From: Candidatus Rifleibacteriota bacterium
GTDB taxonomy: Bacteria; Muiribacteriota; Ozemobacteria; Ozemobacterales; Ozemobacteraceae
Length of the DNA stretch: 64,000 nt
Reading direction: 5' to 3'
Assembly: GCA_015233565.1 (NCBI GenBank)
Contig: JADFXM010000033.1
Coordinates: 1-64,000, forward strand
The notes under the pieces were generated by a model. The model was not told the DNA's origin. It saw nothing but the letters and a program-made list of their open reading frames with translations, and did no database searches. The position numbers and the translations under genes are program-made. Positions 9,719 to 17,388 of this stretch are shown piece by piece (within the stretch, counting starts at the first letter, position 1; every line of letters starts with the position of its first letter).

Positions 9719-10299
9719 ATCTTTTTTGCTCCTTCTTGTGTGTTTTGGTTAATTGCCGAATAATATTTTCTGGCAATTTCCCGTCTGACGTTTTCGGAAT
9801 GATCGAATCCATCGCTCAAAACCAAGCTTGCAAAATCCCCAAAGTTAACGGAAATTCCTTTCGAGGACAAATAATTTGCCGCTCCGTGGATTACATCGAA
9901 AAGAGCTTCATTTTTCGCTCGAAGAAGTCGAACAAATCGAAGTTCAGAAAAACCTGCTTCAGCTAGCGCTGAACCAATCGAGGAATTTGGATTATGTAAT
10001 CCATGAAGCGAAGCCATTCTTGCTAAAATACAAGCCCATTTTTGCTCGGCCTGATTGCGTTCAGTTATTCCGTTAGGTAAAATACCTGCTGGGTCAAGGT
10101 ATAAAGCCGAAATTTTGAAAAAAGTTGGGGATGCTTGATCATGTGGTTTTAGACGACGCAGCTCTGCCAGTTCGCCTCCTGAAAGAAAGTGGTCAAAAGC
10201 ATAAACAATTTGGGAAATCAGTTCCCGCAAGGAAGGTTGCTTTAATACAGGAGCCACCTGCGGAGGATCATTAATTTCCTGAGTCAATGGTTCATTCAT
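9715..10299 (-). CDS. cse2: Cascade small subunit Cse2 (Cas11e/CasB)
   Basis: Cse2 forms the dimeric belly of Cascade and stabilises the displaced DNA strand. The protein is all-helical; recognisable family features are GELAELRRLKP, WACILARMASLHG and the C-terminal FDHSENVRREIARKYY. Length (194 aa) is near the usual 160-200 aa. It is placed between cse1 and cas7 with 4-base overlaps on both sides, the standard I-E order. Identification rests on position as well as on these weakly conserved motifs. Confidence 0.94.
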   Translation of the reverse strand: MNEPLTQEINDPPQVAPVLKQPSLRELISQIVYAFDHFLSGGELAELRRLKPHDQASPTFFKISALYLDPAGILPNGITERNQAEQKWACILARMASLHGLHNPNSSIGSALAEAGFSELRFVRLLRAKNEALFDVIHGAANYLSSKGISVNFGDFASLVLSDGFDHSENVRREIARKYYSAINQNTQEGAKKI

Positions 10300-11828
10300 A
10301 CGATCTCCTCTTTTTTTGAGTTTAGTTCAGGAAAAAGCCTTCGTTGACTTCCATAAAATACCCGTTCAGCGGCACAGATTGAACGATATTTTCGGACTGA
10401 AGAAAAAGGAACACTGGCCATTGCCTTGTTAAGTTGTTGTTGGGCAAGCCCAAGAACGGTTTTTGCCCATTGCAAATTTGCTTCCCCAGCTTCCATAGTA
10501 ATATCTTGCCAAAGATGTTCAAAAAAAATTTGATCCACAGAAGTATCTAGTTGTCCAATCCAATATTGCGGTCGGGAATCTGTAAAATCAAGTTTTTCAC
10601 CGCCAGACTGAATTAGGGCACAGAGAGCTGGTTTTAAAATCTTTTTCTGAATGTTTTCAACAATCTCAATTCTTTTTTTTGCCATCGCTCCCAATCTGCT
10701 TTTTTCTGTGGAGGAAATTAAACTTCGCCTAATCTTTGCAGGAATTTTTACCAATCGCTCATGAAACCCTTCAGTTTTGCCTTGCCCTCGAGTCATGGCA
10801 TTTGCCAAAAAAATCATTTCCTCCGGGTCATCCCGTAGAACTTGTTGGGCTACCCCAGGAGCAAACTTACCTTCAAAGAGAATTTCCTGTACTCGCTCAT
10901 AGCTAAAACCATTTTTTGGAATCGTAAGGGCTTTACTAGAGTCCCGTTCAACAGGTGTCCAGGGATCACCCGTATTCCCAGTAGATTCTTTTGCATTGAT
11001 TCGAGCAGCTCTGGTTGAACTCACGCAAACAATCATTGAGACATCGGTTAACCGAAATCGAACCCGCCGACAAATCTCAATGAAAAAAGGGTCAAGTTCT
11101 GTCAGGGAAAAAGATGTTTGCCCCTCCCAGGAATCAAGCCAAAGCAGATGTTTTCCCCCCTTCTCAGGGTAACTAAATGCAGACAAAATCGTTGCCCGAA
11201 ATTGAAGAAGGGCCTTTGTTTCACGCTGATATCTATCTCCAAGGTTGAAATTTTGTAAAAGGGAAATTCCAGGCCTATTTGCATAACCACCGTTCATTCT
11301 TGCTATTCCGTAATTTCCAGCCCCAAGAAAACCTTGCATAGTTTGTAGAGCAATTAAGGCGTAAATCCAATGGTCAAGCTGGGAATGAGAAAGACGCGTG
11401 CTTTTTACATCATGATTTTTTGCAGTAATGAGAATATCCAAATCATCAGGAAATGAAAATTCATTTTTAAAATTTTTTAAATTGCCTTCAGGAACAGGAG
11501 GTTGGAAAAAAGCAGGCTTGTCTAGATCCTCTACAATTAAGCTCCAAGGCTCTTCTTGATGTTTGGTAAGATCAAGAAGCATGTTGGTCCAATCTCCCAT
11601 TGATTGCCGGGGGTCGCTTTTCCCACTTCGATGCAGAGCGATAGCAGAGAGTTGAACCAAAAAAGCGTGCCACGCATGCTCCTGATGTTTTTGGAGGTTC
11701 GAAAATGCTTCGATTGAATTTGTTCCTAAATTTTCCAATATTTGTGGGAGGGAAAGTAGTTTTTTACCACTTTTCGTTCGAACGTTGAAAAGAGGTTCTC
11801 GCAGACAGTTATGACAAACATTAGGCAT
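10296..11828 (-). CDS. cse1: Cascade large subunit Cse1 (Cas8e/CasA)
   Basis: Cse1 recognises the PAM and recruits Cas3. The 510-residue length fits the family. The N-terminal pattern REPLFNVRTKSGKKLLSLPQIL corresponds to the usual EPW-PV...L-L beginning (quoted part within family signature EPLFNVRTKSGKKLLSL), followed by HAFLVQLSAIALHR, also typical. Further family-like segments are LDHWIYALIALQTMQGFLGAGNYG (start LDHWIYALIALQT) and PWTPVERDSSKALT. The usual zinc-binding cysteine pairs in the middle are not obvious. The ATG overlaps the end of cas3 by several bases, so Cascade and Cas3 are probably cotranscribed. Confidence 0.95.
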   Translation of the reverse strand: MPNVCHNCLREPLFNVRTKSGKKLLSLPQILENLGTNSIEAFSNLQKHQEHAWHAFLVQLSAIALHRSGKSDPRQSMGDWTNMLLDLTKHQEEPWSLIVEDLDKPAFFQPPVPEGNLKNFKNEFSFPDDLDILITAKNHDVKSTRLSHSQLDHWIYALIALQTMQGFLGAGNYGIARMNGGYANRPGISLLQNFNLGDRYQRETKALLQFRATILSAFSYPEKGGKHLLWLDSWEGQTSFSLTELDPFFIEICRRVRFRLTDVSMIVCVSSTRAARINAKESTGNTGDPWTPVERDSSKALTIPKNGFSYERVQEILFEGKFAPGVAQQVLRDDPEEMIFLANAMTRGQGKTEGFHERLVKIPAKIRRSLISSTEKSRLGAMAKKRIEIVENIQKKILKPALCALIQSGGEKLDFTDSRPQYWIGQLDTSVDQIFFEHLWQDITMEAGEANLQWAKTVLGLAQQQLNKAMASVPFSSVRKYRSICAAERVFYGSQRRLFPELNSKKEEIV

Positions 11829-14511
11829 CAGTACAATCCTCCAATTGGTTTTTTAAATCTGGCTTTTGTGCTAATTCCAGGCCAAAACGAGAATATCGAT
11901 ACTTTTCTGAACCATAAGAAAATGTGATTTGATCACTGGCGGTTTCAATGTTTTCAACAATGGCCTCTTCTGAAACATTTTTTGTCATCCAAAAAGGGAT
12001 GTTGATAAACCGGATTCGTGCTCCAAATGGGCTGATAACCTCTTTCTGGAAATTAGCGCACCGATCTGAAATTCCTAACCTGGTTGAAATTTTTTCTTCA
12101 AGATTTTCCGGAAATTTGGACTGTGGCTCCCCGAAAAGGACGGTCCAGTCAACAACATTAAGGCTAGCAAGTGAACGATGAGCTTGTCGAAGGCCTTTGA
12201 GATATTGGTCGTGAGCAACCCAATCCCCTCCAAGAGAGGCAATAATTTGCTCAAGCACCTCCGGATGGGTTCCCCTCTCAACCAATTCACGATTCATTTT
12301 AGGAATTATTAATGTTTTGTGTGAATCGAGCAAACGCCAAGTCGCTTCAAGAATCCGTAAATCACGATAAACACTCCCTATTCCATTTGGGCCACGCGCT
12401 TCACCCTTTTTTGGCCCCCTCGGAATAATGAAAGTCCCTAAATCACGTTGTTTGGCTGTAAGAAGAACGAAAGATGGCTGCCTGAAAGCTGATGGTCGGT
12501 CGGAACGGTTGTGCCGGTGCAATCTACCAAGTCGTTGAAGTAGAACATCTATAGGACAAAGATCAGTTAATAGGTAATCAGCGTCTATATCAAGACTTTG
12601 TTGAATGGTCTGTGTTGCAACTAATATTCGGCCTTGAGCGGGTGATTTGCAACCAAACTGTCCTTCGATTGCCTCATCAAGCATTTCACGATCCTCTTTG
12701 GCAAAACGCGAATGATGGGGAGTATAACGTTTTTGGCAAACAAACAAGAAATCAGTTTGGTTAGTTTGGGAAGCAATTTTTTCCAGAACATGTTGAGTTT
12801 CTTGGCAATCTCGAACAGTGTTGCGCAAAATAATTACTCTCGCACCCTGATTTGCAGCAAAAAAGGCATACTCCGCGATAACTTTCAAATCTGAGGCAAT
12901 TGGAAGTATTTCTAGGGAAATTTTCTTTTCCTGTTGGAACCTTTGGTTTTGAATATCAAAAATCTTGATGGGTTCACCAAGGGGACTAAATAGTACATGG
13001 GGAAATGGTTTTTTTATTGCATCCGCAAACGAAGAATTTATTTTGGATATTTTCCCCAGATTGAGGAAACGTTCATAGGCAATGGAACCAAGTGTTGCTG
13101 ACATCAATAGGACATGGCCAGTAGCCTTAAGATGTCGAGTTAAAACTTTTTCAAGAAGAAAATTCATGTAATCGTCTGAGGCGTGTACCTCATCAACAAC
13201 TAAATAATGACGCAATGACGAAGACGCTCGCAAATGAGAATGTTTAACCATGAGGGTTGATAGCAAGAGTTGGTCGATGGTTCCAACAGCTATGCATGCT
13301 GCGAGATATTTCTTCGGATGCTCCGCACTCCAACCTTGAAACCTGCGTTGCCCCTTTGGATCATCATCCCATAAGACACTATAATCTGGTAACAAATTTC
13401 CTGAACAATCATCAATCCGCAAATAGCCTGGAACTGCTAAAACAACTGTTGGTCGGTTTTGGGGTTCAGGAAAAACACGGGCAACAAAATCACAAACTCT
13501 TCCAAAAATTTGAGTTGCCGCTGTTCGAGTCGGTAAGGCGAAATACATCCCATCTACATCACCTACCCGAAAAAGTTGGAAAAAACGTGAAAGCGCAGCT
13601 TCAGTCTTGCCAGAGCCAGTTTCGGCCTCGAGAATGGTTAAACTCCCTTGTTTTGTAGTTGGAAGCCTGTGAACAACATTTTGCACGGGTCTTGGTGGAA
13701 AATGAAAAAGGGTTTCAAAGTCAAGCGAAGATTTTTGAAGAAGCAATTGCATGGAAGTGATATTCAAACCAACCATCGAAATAGCCTTTTGAGCTTGCTT
13801 TTGAGCATAACCAAACCGGTCTTGCCCAGGATCATTTCTAAATTCAAAAAATCGAGTATCTGAAGAAATCCAATCGGCAAGAGTAACTAATCCATTAAAG
13901 GCGTGTTGAAATTCCGGTGCATCAGGAAAATTTTCCAAGTTTTTTTCATAGGCATTGGGAAACCAATTTCGAGTCAACCTCCCAAGATTGGTCATTCCAA
14001 TGAAGGGATCTAATCCGTTGGAAGGAGTCCAAATATCTCTTCGAAACATCCCTCCGATTGGTTGAGGTTGACCATGATGTGAAATTGCGGCCACAAGCAA
14101 AGAGAAAACACATTCTTCCGAACCCCATTCACAAAGATCGGAATAGTTTATGGCCAAACAAAATTTTTCAGTTTCAGGATACTGAGAATTACTATCAAAG
14201 AGCGCCAAAAGCTCCTTTACATGACCCGCAGAGGGAATTTTCGACTGTTTCTGAATTTTCCCTTGGAACCCCAGATTATATTTTCCCAAATCGTGGAAAG
14301 CTGCAAATACGCTTAATCTAGCAATTTGAACCCCAGTCAAATTTGGCAATCCGGCTAGTCGAGCCAATTTTTGACGAAGAATTGAGCATGACAAGAGAGC
14401 TTGGAAACACACCCCCACATCACAACAATGATCTTCAAGCGGATGAATACTTATTTCCGCATTGAATTCATCAATATGACATTTACCCCAAAATATTTTA
14501 TTTATTGGGAT
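11821..14511 (-). CDS. cas3: CRISPR-associated helicase-nuclease Cas3 (HD domain first)
   Basis: Cas3 degrades DNA marked by Cascade. An N-terminal HD nuclease domain (FHDLGKYN, later ISHHGQ) precedes a superfamily 2 helicase with AETGSGKTEA (Walker A), DEVHASD (motif II), LLMSATLGS (motif III) and QRLGRLHRH (motif VI). The first ordinary start is a GTG at 14418, which would give 865 residues. That start would exclude HPLEDHCCDV, whose histidine is the first metal ligand of the HD domain, encoded just upstream in the same frame together with WGK. The frame stays open to a TAA at 14545-14547 with no ATG, GTG or TTG. An ATC at 14509-14511, nine bases after ACGAGG, is the best candidate start and is used here, with low certainty. 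Confidence 0.9.
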   Translation of the reverse strand: MPINKIFWGKCHIDEFNAEISIHPLEDHCCDVGVCFQALLSCSILRQKLARLAGLPNLTGVQIARLSVFAAFHDLGKYNLGFQGKIQKQSKIPSAGHVKELLALFDSNSQYPETEKFCLAINYSDLCEWGSEECVFSLLVAAISHHGQPQPIGGMFRRDIWTPSNGLDPFIGMTNLGRLTRNWFPNAYEKNLENFPDAPEFQHAFNGLVTLADWISSDTRFFEFRNDPGQDRFGYAQKQAQKAISMVGLNITSMQLLLQKSSLDFETLFHFPPRPVQNVVHRLPTTKQGSLTILEAETGSGKTEAALSRFFQLFRVGDVDGMYFALPTRTAATQIFGRVCDFVARVFPEPQNRPTVVLAVPGYLRIDDCSGNLLPDYSVLWDDDPKGQRRFQGWSAEHPKKYLAACIAVGTIDQLLLSTLMVKHSHLRASSSLRHYLVVDEVHASDDYMNFLLEKVLTRHLKATGHVLLMSATLGSIAYERFLNLGKISKINSSFADAIKKPFPHVLFSPLGEPIKIFDIQNQRFQQEKKISLEILPIASDLKVIAEYAFFAANQGARVIILRNTVRDCQETQHVLEKIASQTNQTDFLFVCQKRYTPHHSRFAKEDREMLDEAIEGQFGCKSPAQGRILVATQTIQQSLDIDADYLLTDLCPIDVLLQRLGRLHRHNRSDRPSAFRQPSFVLLTAKQRDLGTFIIPRGPKKGEARGPNGIGSVYRDLRILEATWRLLDSHKTLIIPKMNRELVERGTHPEVLEQIIASLGGDWVAHDQYLKGLRQAHRSLASLNVVDWTVLFGEPQSKFPENLEEKISTRLGISDRCANFQKEVISPFGARIRFINIPFWMTKNVSEEAIVENIETASDQITFSYGSEKYRYSRFGLELAQKPDLKNQLEDCTDA

Positions 14512-14544
14512 ACTATTTAACCTCGTTTTCGGAACTTGAAATTT

Positions 14545-14833
14545 TTAAATAGAAAATTTTTTCTGGCTTCCAAGCTTTTTGGAAAAAAAAGCAAAGCAGC
14601 TGTGATATTGTCAGCAAAACAGTTTAGTTTTATTCCAAGTATTCCAAGATTTTCTCATTAACTAATTTTTCTATGGGAATTTAAAAAAGAAGCCTCTTCC
14701 TCCTTATTTAAGGTTTTCAAATTATCACTTCTGTTTTATTAAATCCTATTTGAGTTTTTCTCTCTTCAATTACATCAAAACCTATTTTTGAAAATTGGCG
14801 AAAATTCCCTGAAGTCTAGTCTTAATAATTGAG
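14545..14833. other. Intergenic region between vapC and cas3
   Basis: About 290 AT-rich bases without a convincing gene; all frames on both strands carry frequent stops. It should contain the cas operon promoter reading leftward, but no well-formed -35/-10 pair was found. An imperfect palindrome GCTG...CAGC lies near 14599-14615 and could be an operator. Confidence 0.4.
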
Positions 14834-15235
14834 CTAATTTATGACCCAATTCTGAAGTTGCAACCCAGCAATTTTCTTGAATTCTTTTACATTATGAGTA
14901 ATAAGAGTTCCTCTCTTGGCCATAACTGTTGCGGCAATAATCATATCATTTGGCCCAATTATTCTTCCTCTCTTTTCTAGAGAGGCCCTTATTTTTGCAT
15001 ATATAATTGCAGCTTGATCATCAAAACTTACGACTTCAAAAGGTTCAAGGAACCTGTTATAAATTTTTTGATTCTCTTCTTTTTTTTGACTTTTTTCCAC
15101 ACCCAATAGAAGTTCAGCCTTTACTATTGATGGGATTTTTATTTCCTCTGGTTTTAAACTTTTTAGCTTTTTCAGAATCGATATATATGTTCCTTTCAAA
15201 AAATAAATACAAGTGTTGGTGTCTAAAAAAAACAT
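14834..15235 (-). CDS. vapC: VapC-like PIN-domain ribonuclease toxin
   Basis: PIN-domain toxins cleave RNA, often initiator tRNA or rRNA, when not held by their antitoxin. The 133-residue product begins MFFLDTNTCIYFLKG, with the first catalytic Asp in LDTN. It continues with an acidic residue in VKAELLLGV, then GPNDMIIAATVMAKRGTLIT with the third Asp, and ends HNVKEFKKIAGLQLQNW, a typical VapC end. Its ATG shares a base with the stop of the upstream antitoxin (TAATG). The substrate cannot be predicted. Confidence 0.92.
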   Translation of the reverse strand: MFFLDTNTCIYFLKGTYISILKKLKSLKPEEIKIPSIVKAELLLGVEKSQKKEENQKIYNRFLEPFEVVSFDDQAAIIYAKIRASLEKRGRIIGPNDMIIAATVMAKRGTLITHNVKEFKKIAGLQLQNWVIN

Positions 15236-15465
15236 TATATCTCTTCCCTTTTTGCATCATGATTAAATGATAAGTTTTCTGGTTTATTTATAGATTCGTC
15301 ATTAATTGCTCCAAATAATTGAAAAAAACCGTCGGGATAATCATTTCTGATAAGCTTTTTAATGTTATTCCCGACCCATTTTGATATTGAAGTTCCTTGT
15401 TTATGAGCCAATTGCTCGATTTTAATTAGTGTTTCTTGATCGATATAAAGCGAAACTTGCGGCAT
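15235..15465 (-). CDS. Ribbon-helix-helix-type antitoxin (VapB-like)
   Basis: The 76-residue product begins MPQVSLYIDQETLIKIEQLA, a ribbon-helix-helix pattern (short strand, then two helices), followed by KQGTSISKWVGNNIKKLI, the second helix. The C-terminal half is polar and probably wraps the toxin. GGGAGG lies close upstream of the ATG at 15465. It is directly coupled to the toxin gene. Direct repeats suitable for an autoregulatory operator lie just upstream. Confidence 0.85.
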   Translation of the reverse strand: MPQVSLYIDQETLIKIEQLAHKQGTSISKWVGNNIKKLIRNDYPDGFFQLFGAINDESINKPENLSFNHDAKREEI

Positions 15466-15506
15466 AATTGCCTCCCAAGGAATCCTCTAAATATTATTTA
15501 TCATAA

Positions 15507-15527
15507 TGCAAGTATGTTTGCAAGTAT
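15507..15527 (-). promoter_or_regulatory. Putative antitoxin operator (direct repeats)
   Basis: TGCAAGTAT occurs at 15507-15515 and again at 15519-15527, a 12-base period. Ribbon-helix-helix repressors often bind such repeats as stacked dimers. On the minus strand a TTGCAA within the repeats stands 17 bases from TAAATA, a possible weak promoter for the toxin-antitoxin pair. Confidence 0.4.
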
Positions 15528-15647
15528 ATTCGAAAAAAAAATATTACTTTCTCCCGAGATATAAACCTCAAACTCCTGTGAATACTTCAACACTTTCATT
15601 TTTTCAACATTTATCTACCTGGCTTCTTTGGTAATAATCATGCAGCT

Positions 15648-16733
15648 TCATTCATTAATCATTTCATCAGGGAAGTATTTCTTTGACGCTTTTTTGCCAA
15701 GTAAATCCCAGAAGCGCATTGGAGAAAGACCCGTTCCCGGCCTTTTCACACCAAGATTTTCTCGGGAAAATTCTGTTCCGGCAGGTATTTCTTTTAGTGC
15801 AACCAAACTCTTCCTTGCTACCAAACTATTTTTGATTTCAGAGCTCGCCGGTACTTTTATTCCTGAACCTATTGCTTTTTCAACAGCCCGGATTCCTCGA
15901 ACCAACTCTTGTAACTCATTAGGCTCCAATGAAGCCTTGTGGTCAGGACCAGGAAGGTTTCTATCAAGCGTAAAATGCTTTTCAATAATTGTGGAACCAC
16001 GTGCCACTGCTGCAATTGAAATATATATTCCAGGTGTGTGATCAGATAAACCGACTTCCAGGCCAAACGCATGCTTTAGAGTTTTTATAGCCTGCAAATT
16101 GGTATCTTCATACGAAGCTGGGTATTCAGTTGTACAATGAAGAAGGGAGACTTTTTCCTTTAATATTGAGAGGCCTTCTTTGGAAAAATAAGCTTCCTTA
16201 AATGCACTCATGGACGGCTCTGCCTTGCTTTTTAATAAACCAAACGCCAGAAGAGCAAGAGCTGTCTCCACTTCGCTCATAGTGGCCATTCCAGTGGACA
16301 TTATCATTGGTTTGCCCTTTTCGGCCATTTTTAAGAGCAACAAAGGATTGGTTATTTCTCCTGAGGGAATTTTTAGGCGCGCCACATCAATAATATCAGC
16401 CAAAAGGTCCACACTTTCGGAATCGAAAGGGGTTGACATGAATTCAACCCCTTTCCGGTCACAGGCAGCTTTCAATTTGATATGATCGTCGCGTGAAAGC
16501 TCCAGTTTTTTTATCATTTCATATTGCGAACCATTTTTGCCCAAAGATTTCTCTTGATATTCAGCCTTAGGTGCAGTTTTGGTAACGATCCTGTCCGCGC
16601 TGAAAGTTTGAAATTTTATTGCATCAACTCCCATAGAGGAAGCTGCATCAACCATTTTCAGCGCTAATTCCAATGATCCATTATGATTAACTCCTGCCTC
16701 GGCAATAATAAAAACTTTTTTTGAAAATTCCAC
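15648..16733 (-). CDS. neuB: N-acetylneuraminate/pseudaminate synthase-like protein (NeuB/SpsE family)
   Basis: Family members condense phosphoenolpyruvate with an N-acylated hexosamine to form a nonulosonic acid. The sequence shows FIIAEAGVNHNGSLELA at the start, then KFQTFSADRIVT, EFMSTPFDSESVDLL, KIPSGEITNPLLLL, STGMATMSEVETAL, LLHCTTEYPA and GLSDHTPG, all landmarks of the TIM barrel. A SAF antifreeze-like domain closes the protein (about the last 60 residues, SLVALKEIPAGTEFSREN). An AGGAGG six bases before a GTG at 16733 decides the start; an in-frame ATG at 16772 lacks such a site. No partner genes for sialic-acid activation are next to it. Confidence 0.9.
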   Translation of the reverse strand: MEFSKKVFIIAEAGVNHNGSLELALKMVDAASSMGVDAIKFQTFSADRIVTKTAPKAEYQEKSLGKNGSQYEMIKKLELSRDDHIKLKAACDRKGVEFMSTPFDSESVDLLADIIDVARLKIPSGEITNPLLLLKMAEKGKPMIMSTGMATMSEVETALALLAFGLLKSKAEPSMSAFKEAYFSKEGLSILKEKVSLLHCTTEYPASYEDTNLQAIKTLKHAFGLEVGLSDHTPGIYISIAAVARGSTIIEKHFTLDRNLPGPDHKASLEPNELQELVRGIRAVEKAIGSGIKVPASSEIKNSLVARKSLVALKEIPAGTEFSRENLGVKRPGTGLSPMRFWDLLGKKASKKYFPDEMINE

Positions 16734-16852
16734 TCTGAGCCTCCTGTAATTGATTACTAAGTAGACATCCACCGATCTCGTTGGTGGGTTAGAAAGAGAA
16801 ACTGATCAGTGAATTTAACCAAAATTAATCGCAACCATTCACTTACCCCCCA

Positions 16853-17034
16853 ATTGTCAGGAAAATATTTTCTAAAGCTAATTCCATGAACAAACAGTTT
16901 TACTATTACCTCTCGCAGAAATTTGATATTTTAGCATTTTTTGCACTTTTTTTTAATTTCGACGAACTGTTTTTTTTGAACAATCAAATGATGGCTTTCG
17001 CTTATTTATCCTAATTCCAGACCTAAGTGAACGC
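16853..17034. repeat. Dispersed repeat R, copy 1 (without insertion)
   Basis: About 180 bases, starting near ATTGTCAG and ending ATTCCAGACCTAAGTGAACGC, closely resemble the sequence at 31963-32296. Shared landmarks are CTATTACCT, GAAATTTGATATTTTA and AATTTCGACG. Here CTGTTTTTTTTGAA is uninterrupted, whereas in the second copy a small transposon-like element sits at this point. No open frame is conserved. Confidence 0.7.
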
Positions 17035-17138
17035 GTCCAATAAATAAACAGTGCTTTATTAAATACGCCCACAACCCTAAAAATTCGAGATAATAATAAA
17101 CCGGAGAAAAAAATTTATCAACCATGAGGAACCAGCAG

Positions 17139-17283
17139 CAGCAACAAAGAGTAAATTCATATTAACATTGGCAATTAATTATACAATTCAAAAAAAATTT
17201 TCGCAAAACTATATTTTTTCCAAATTTTCTGCGCTTGTGGTGATACAGTTTTAGAAGTCAAGTATTTTTACTCTTTTTCGCTG
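17139..17283. mobile_element. MITE-like element family 1, copy 1
   Basis: About 145 bases bounded by CAACAAAGAGTAAA on the left and TTTACTCTTTTTCGCTG on the right, with AAAGAGTAAA and TTTACTCTTT as perfect 10-base inverted ends. It shares an interior (ACATTGGCAATTA and a GCGCTTGTGGTGATAC region) with three other copies in the window. It has no coding capacity, so it would depend on a transposase from elsewhere. Confidence 0.7.
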
Positions 17284-17388
17284 AATCAATTTCAGCAATT
17301 GCCCATCAAAATTCTTTGAAACGTCCATTAACCAAATTTTGTTTTTTAAATGATTGGCGAAAATAATTTTTCGAAAGCATTTATTTAT

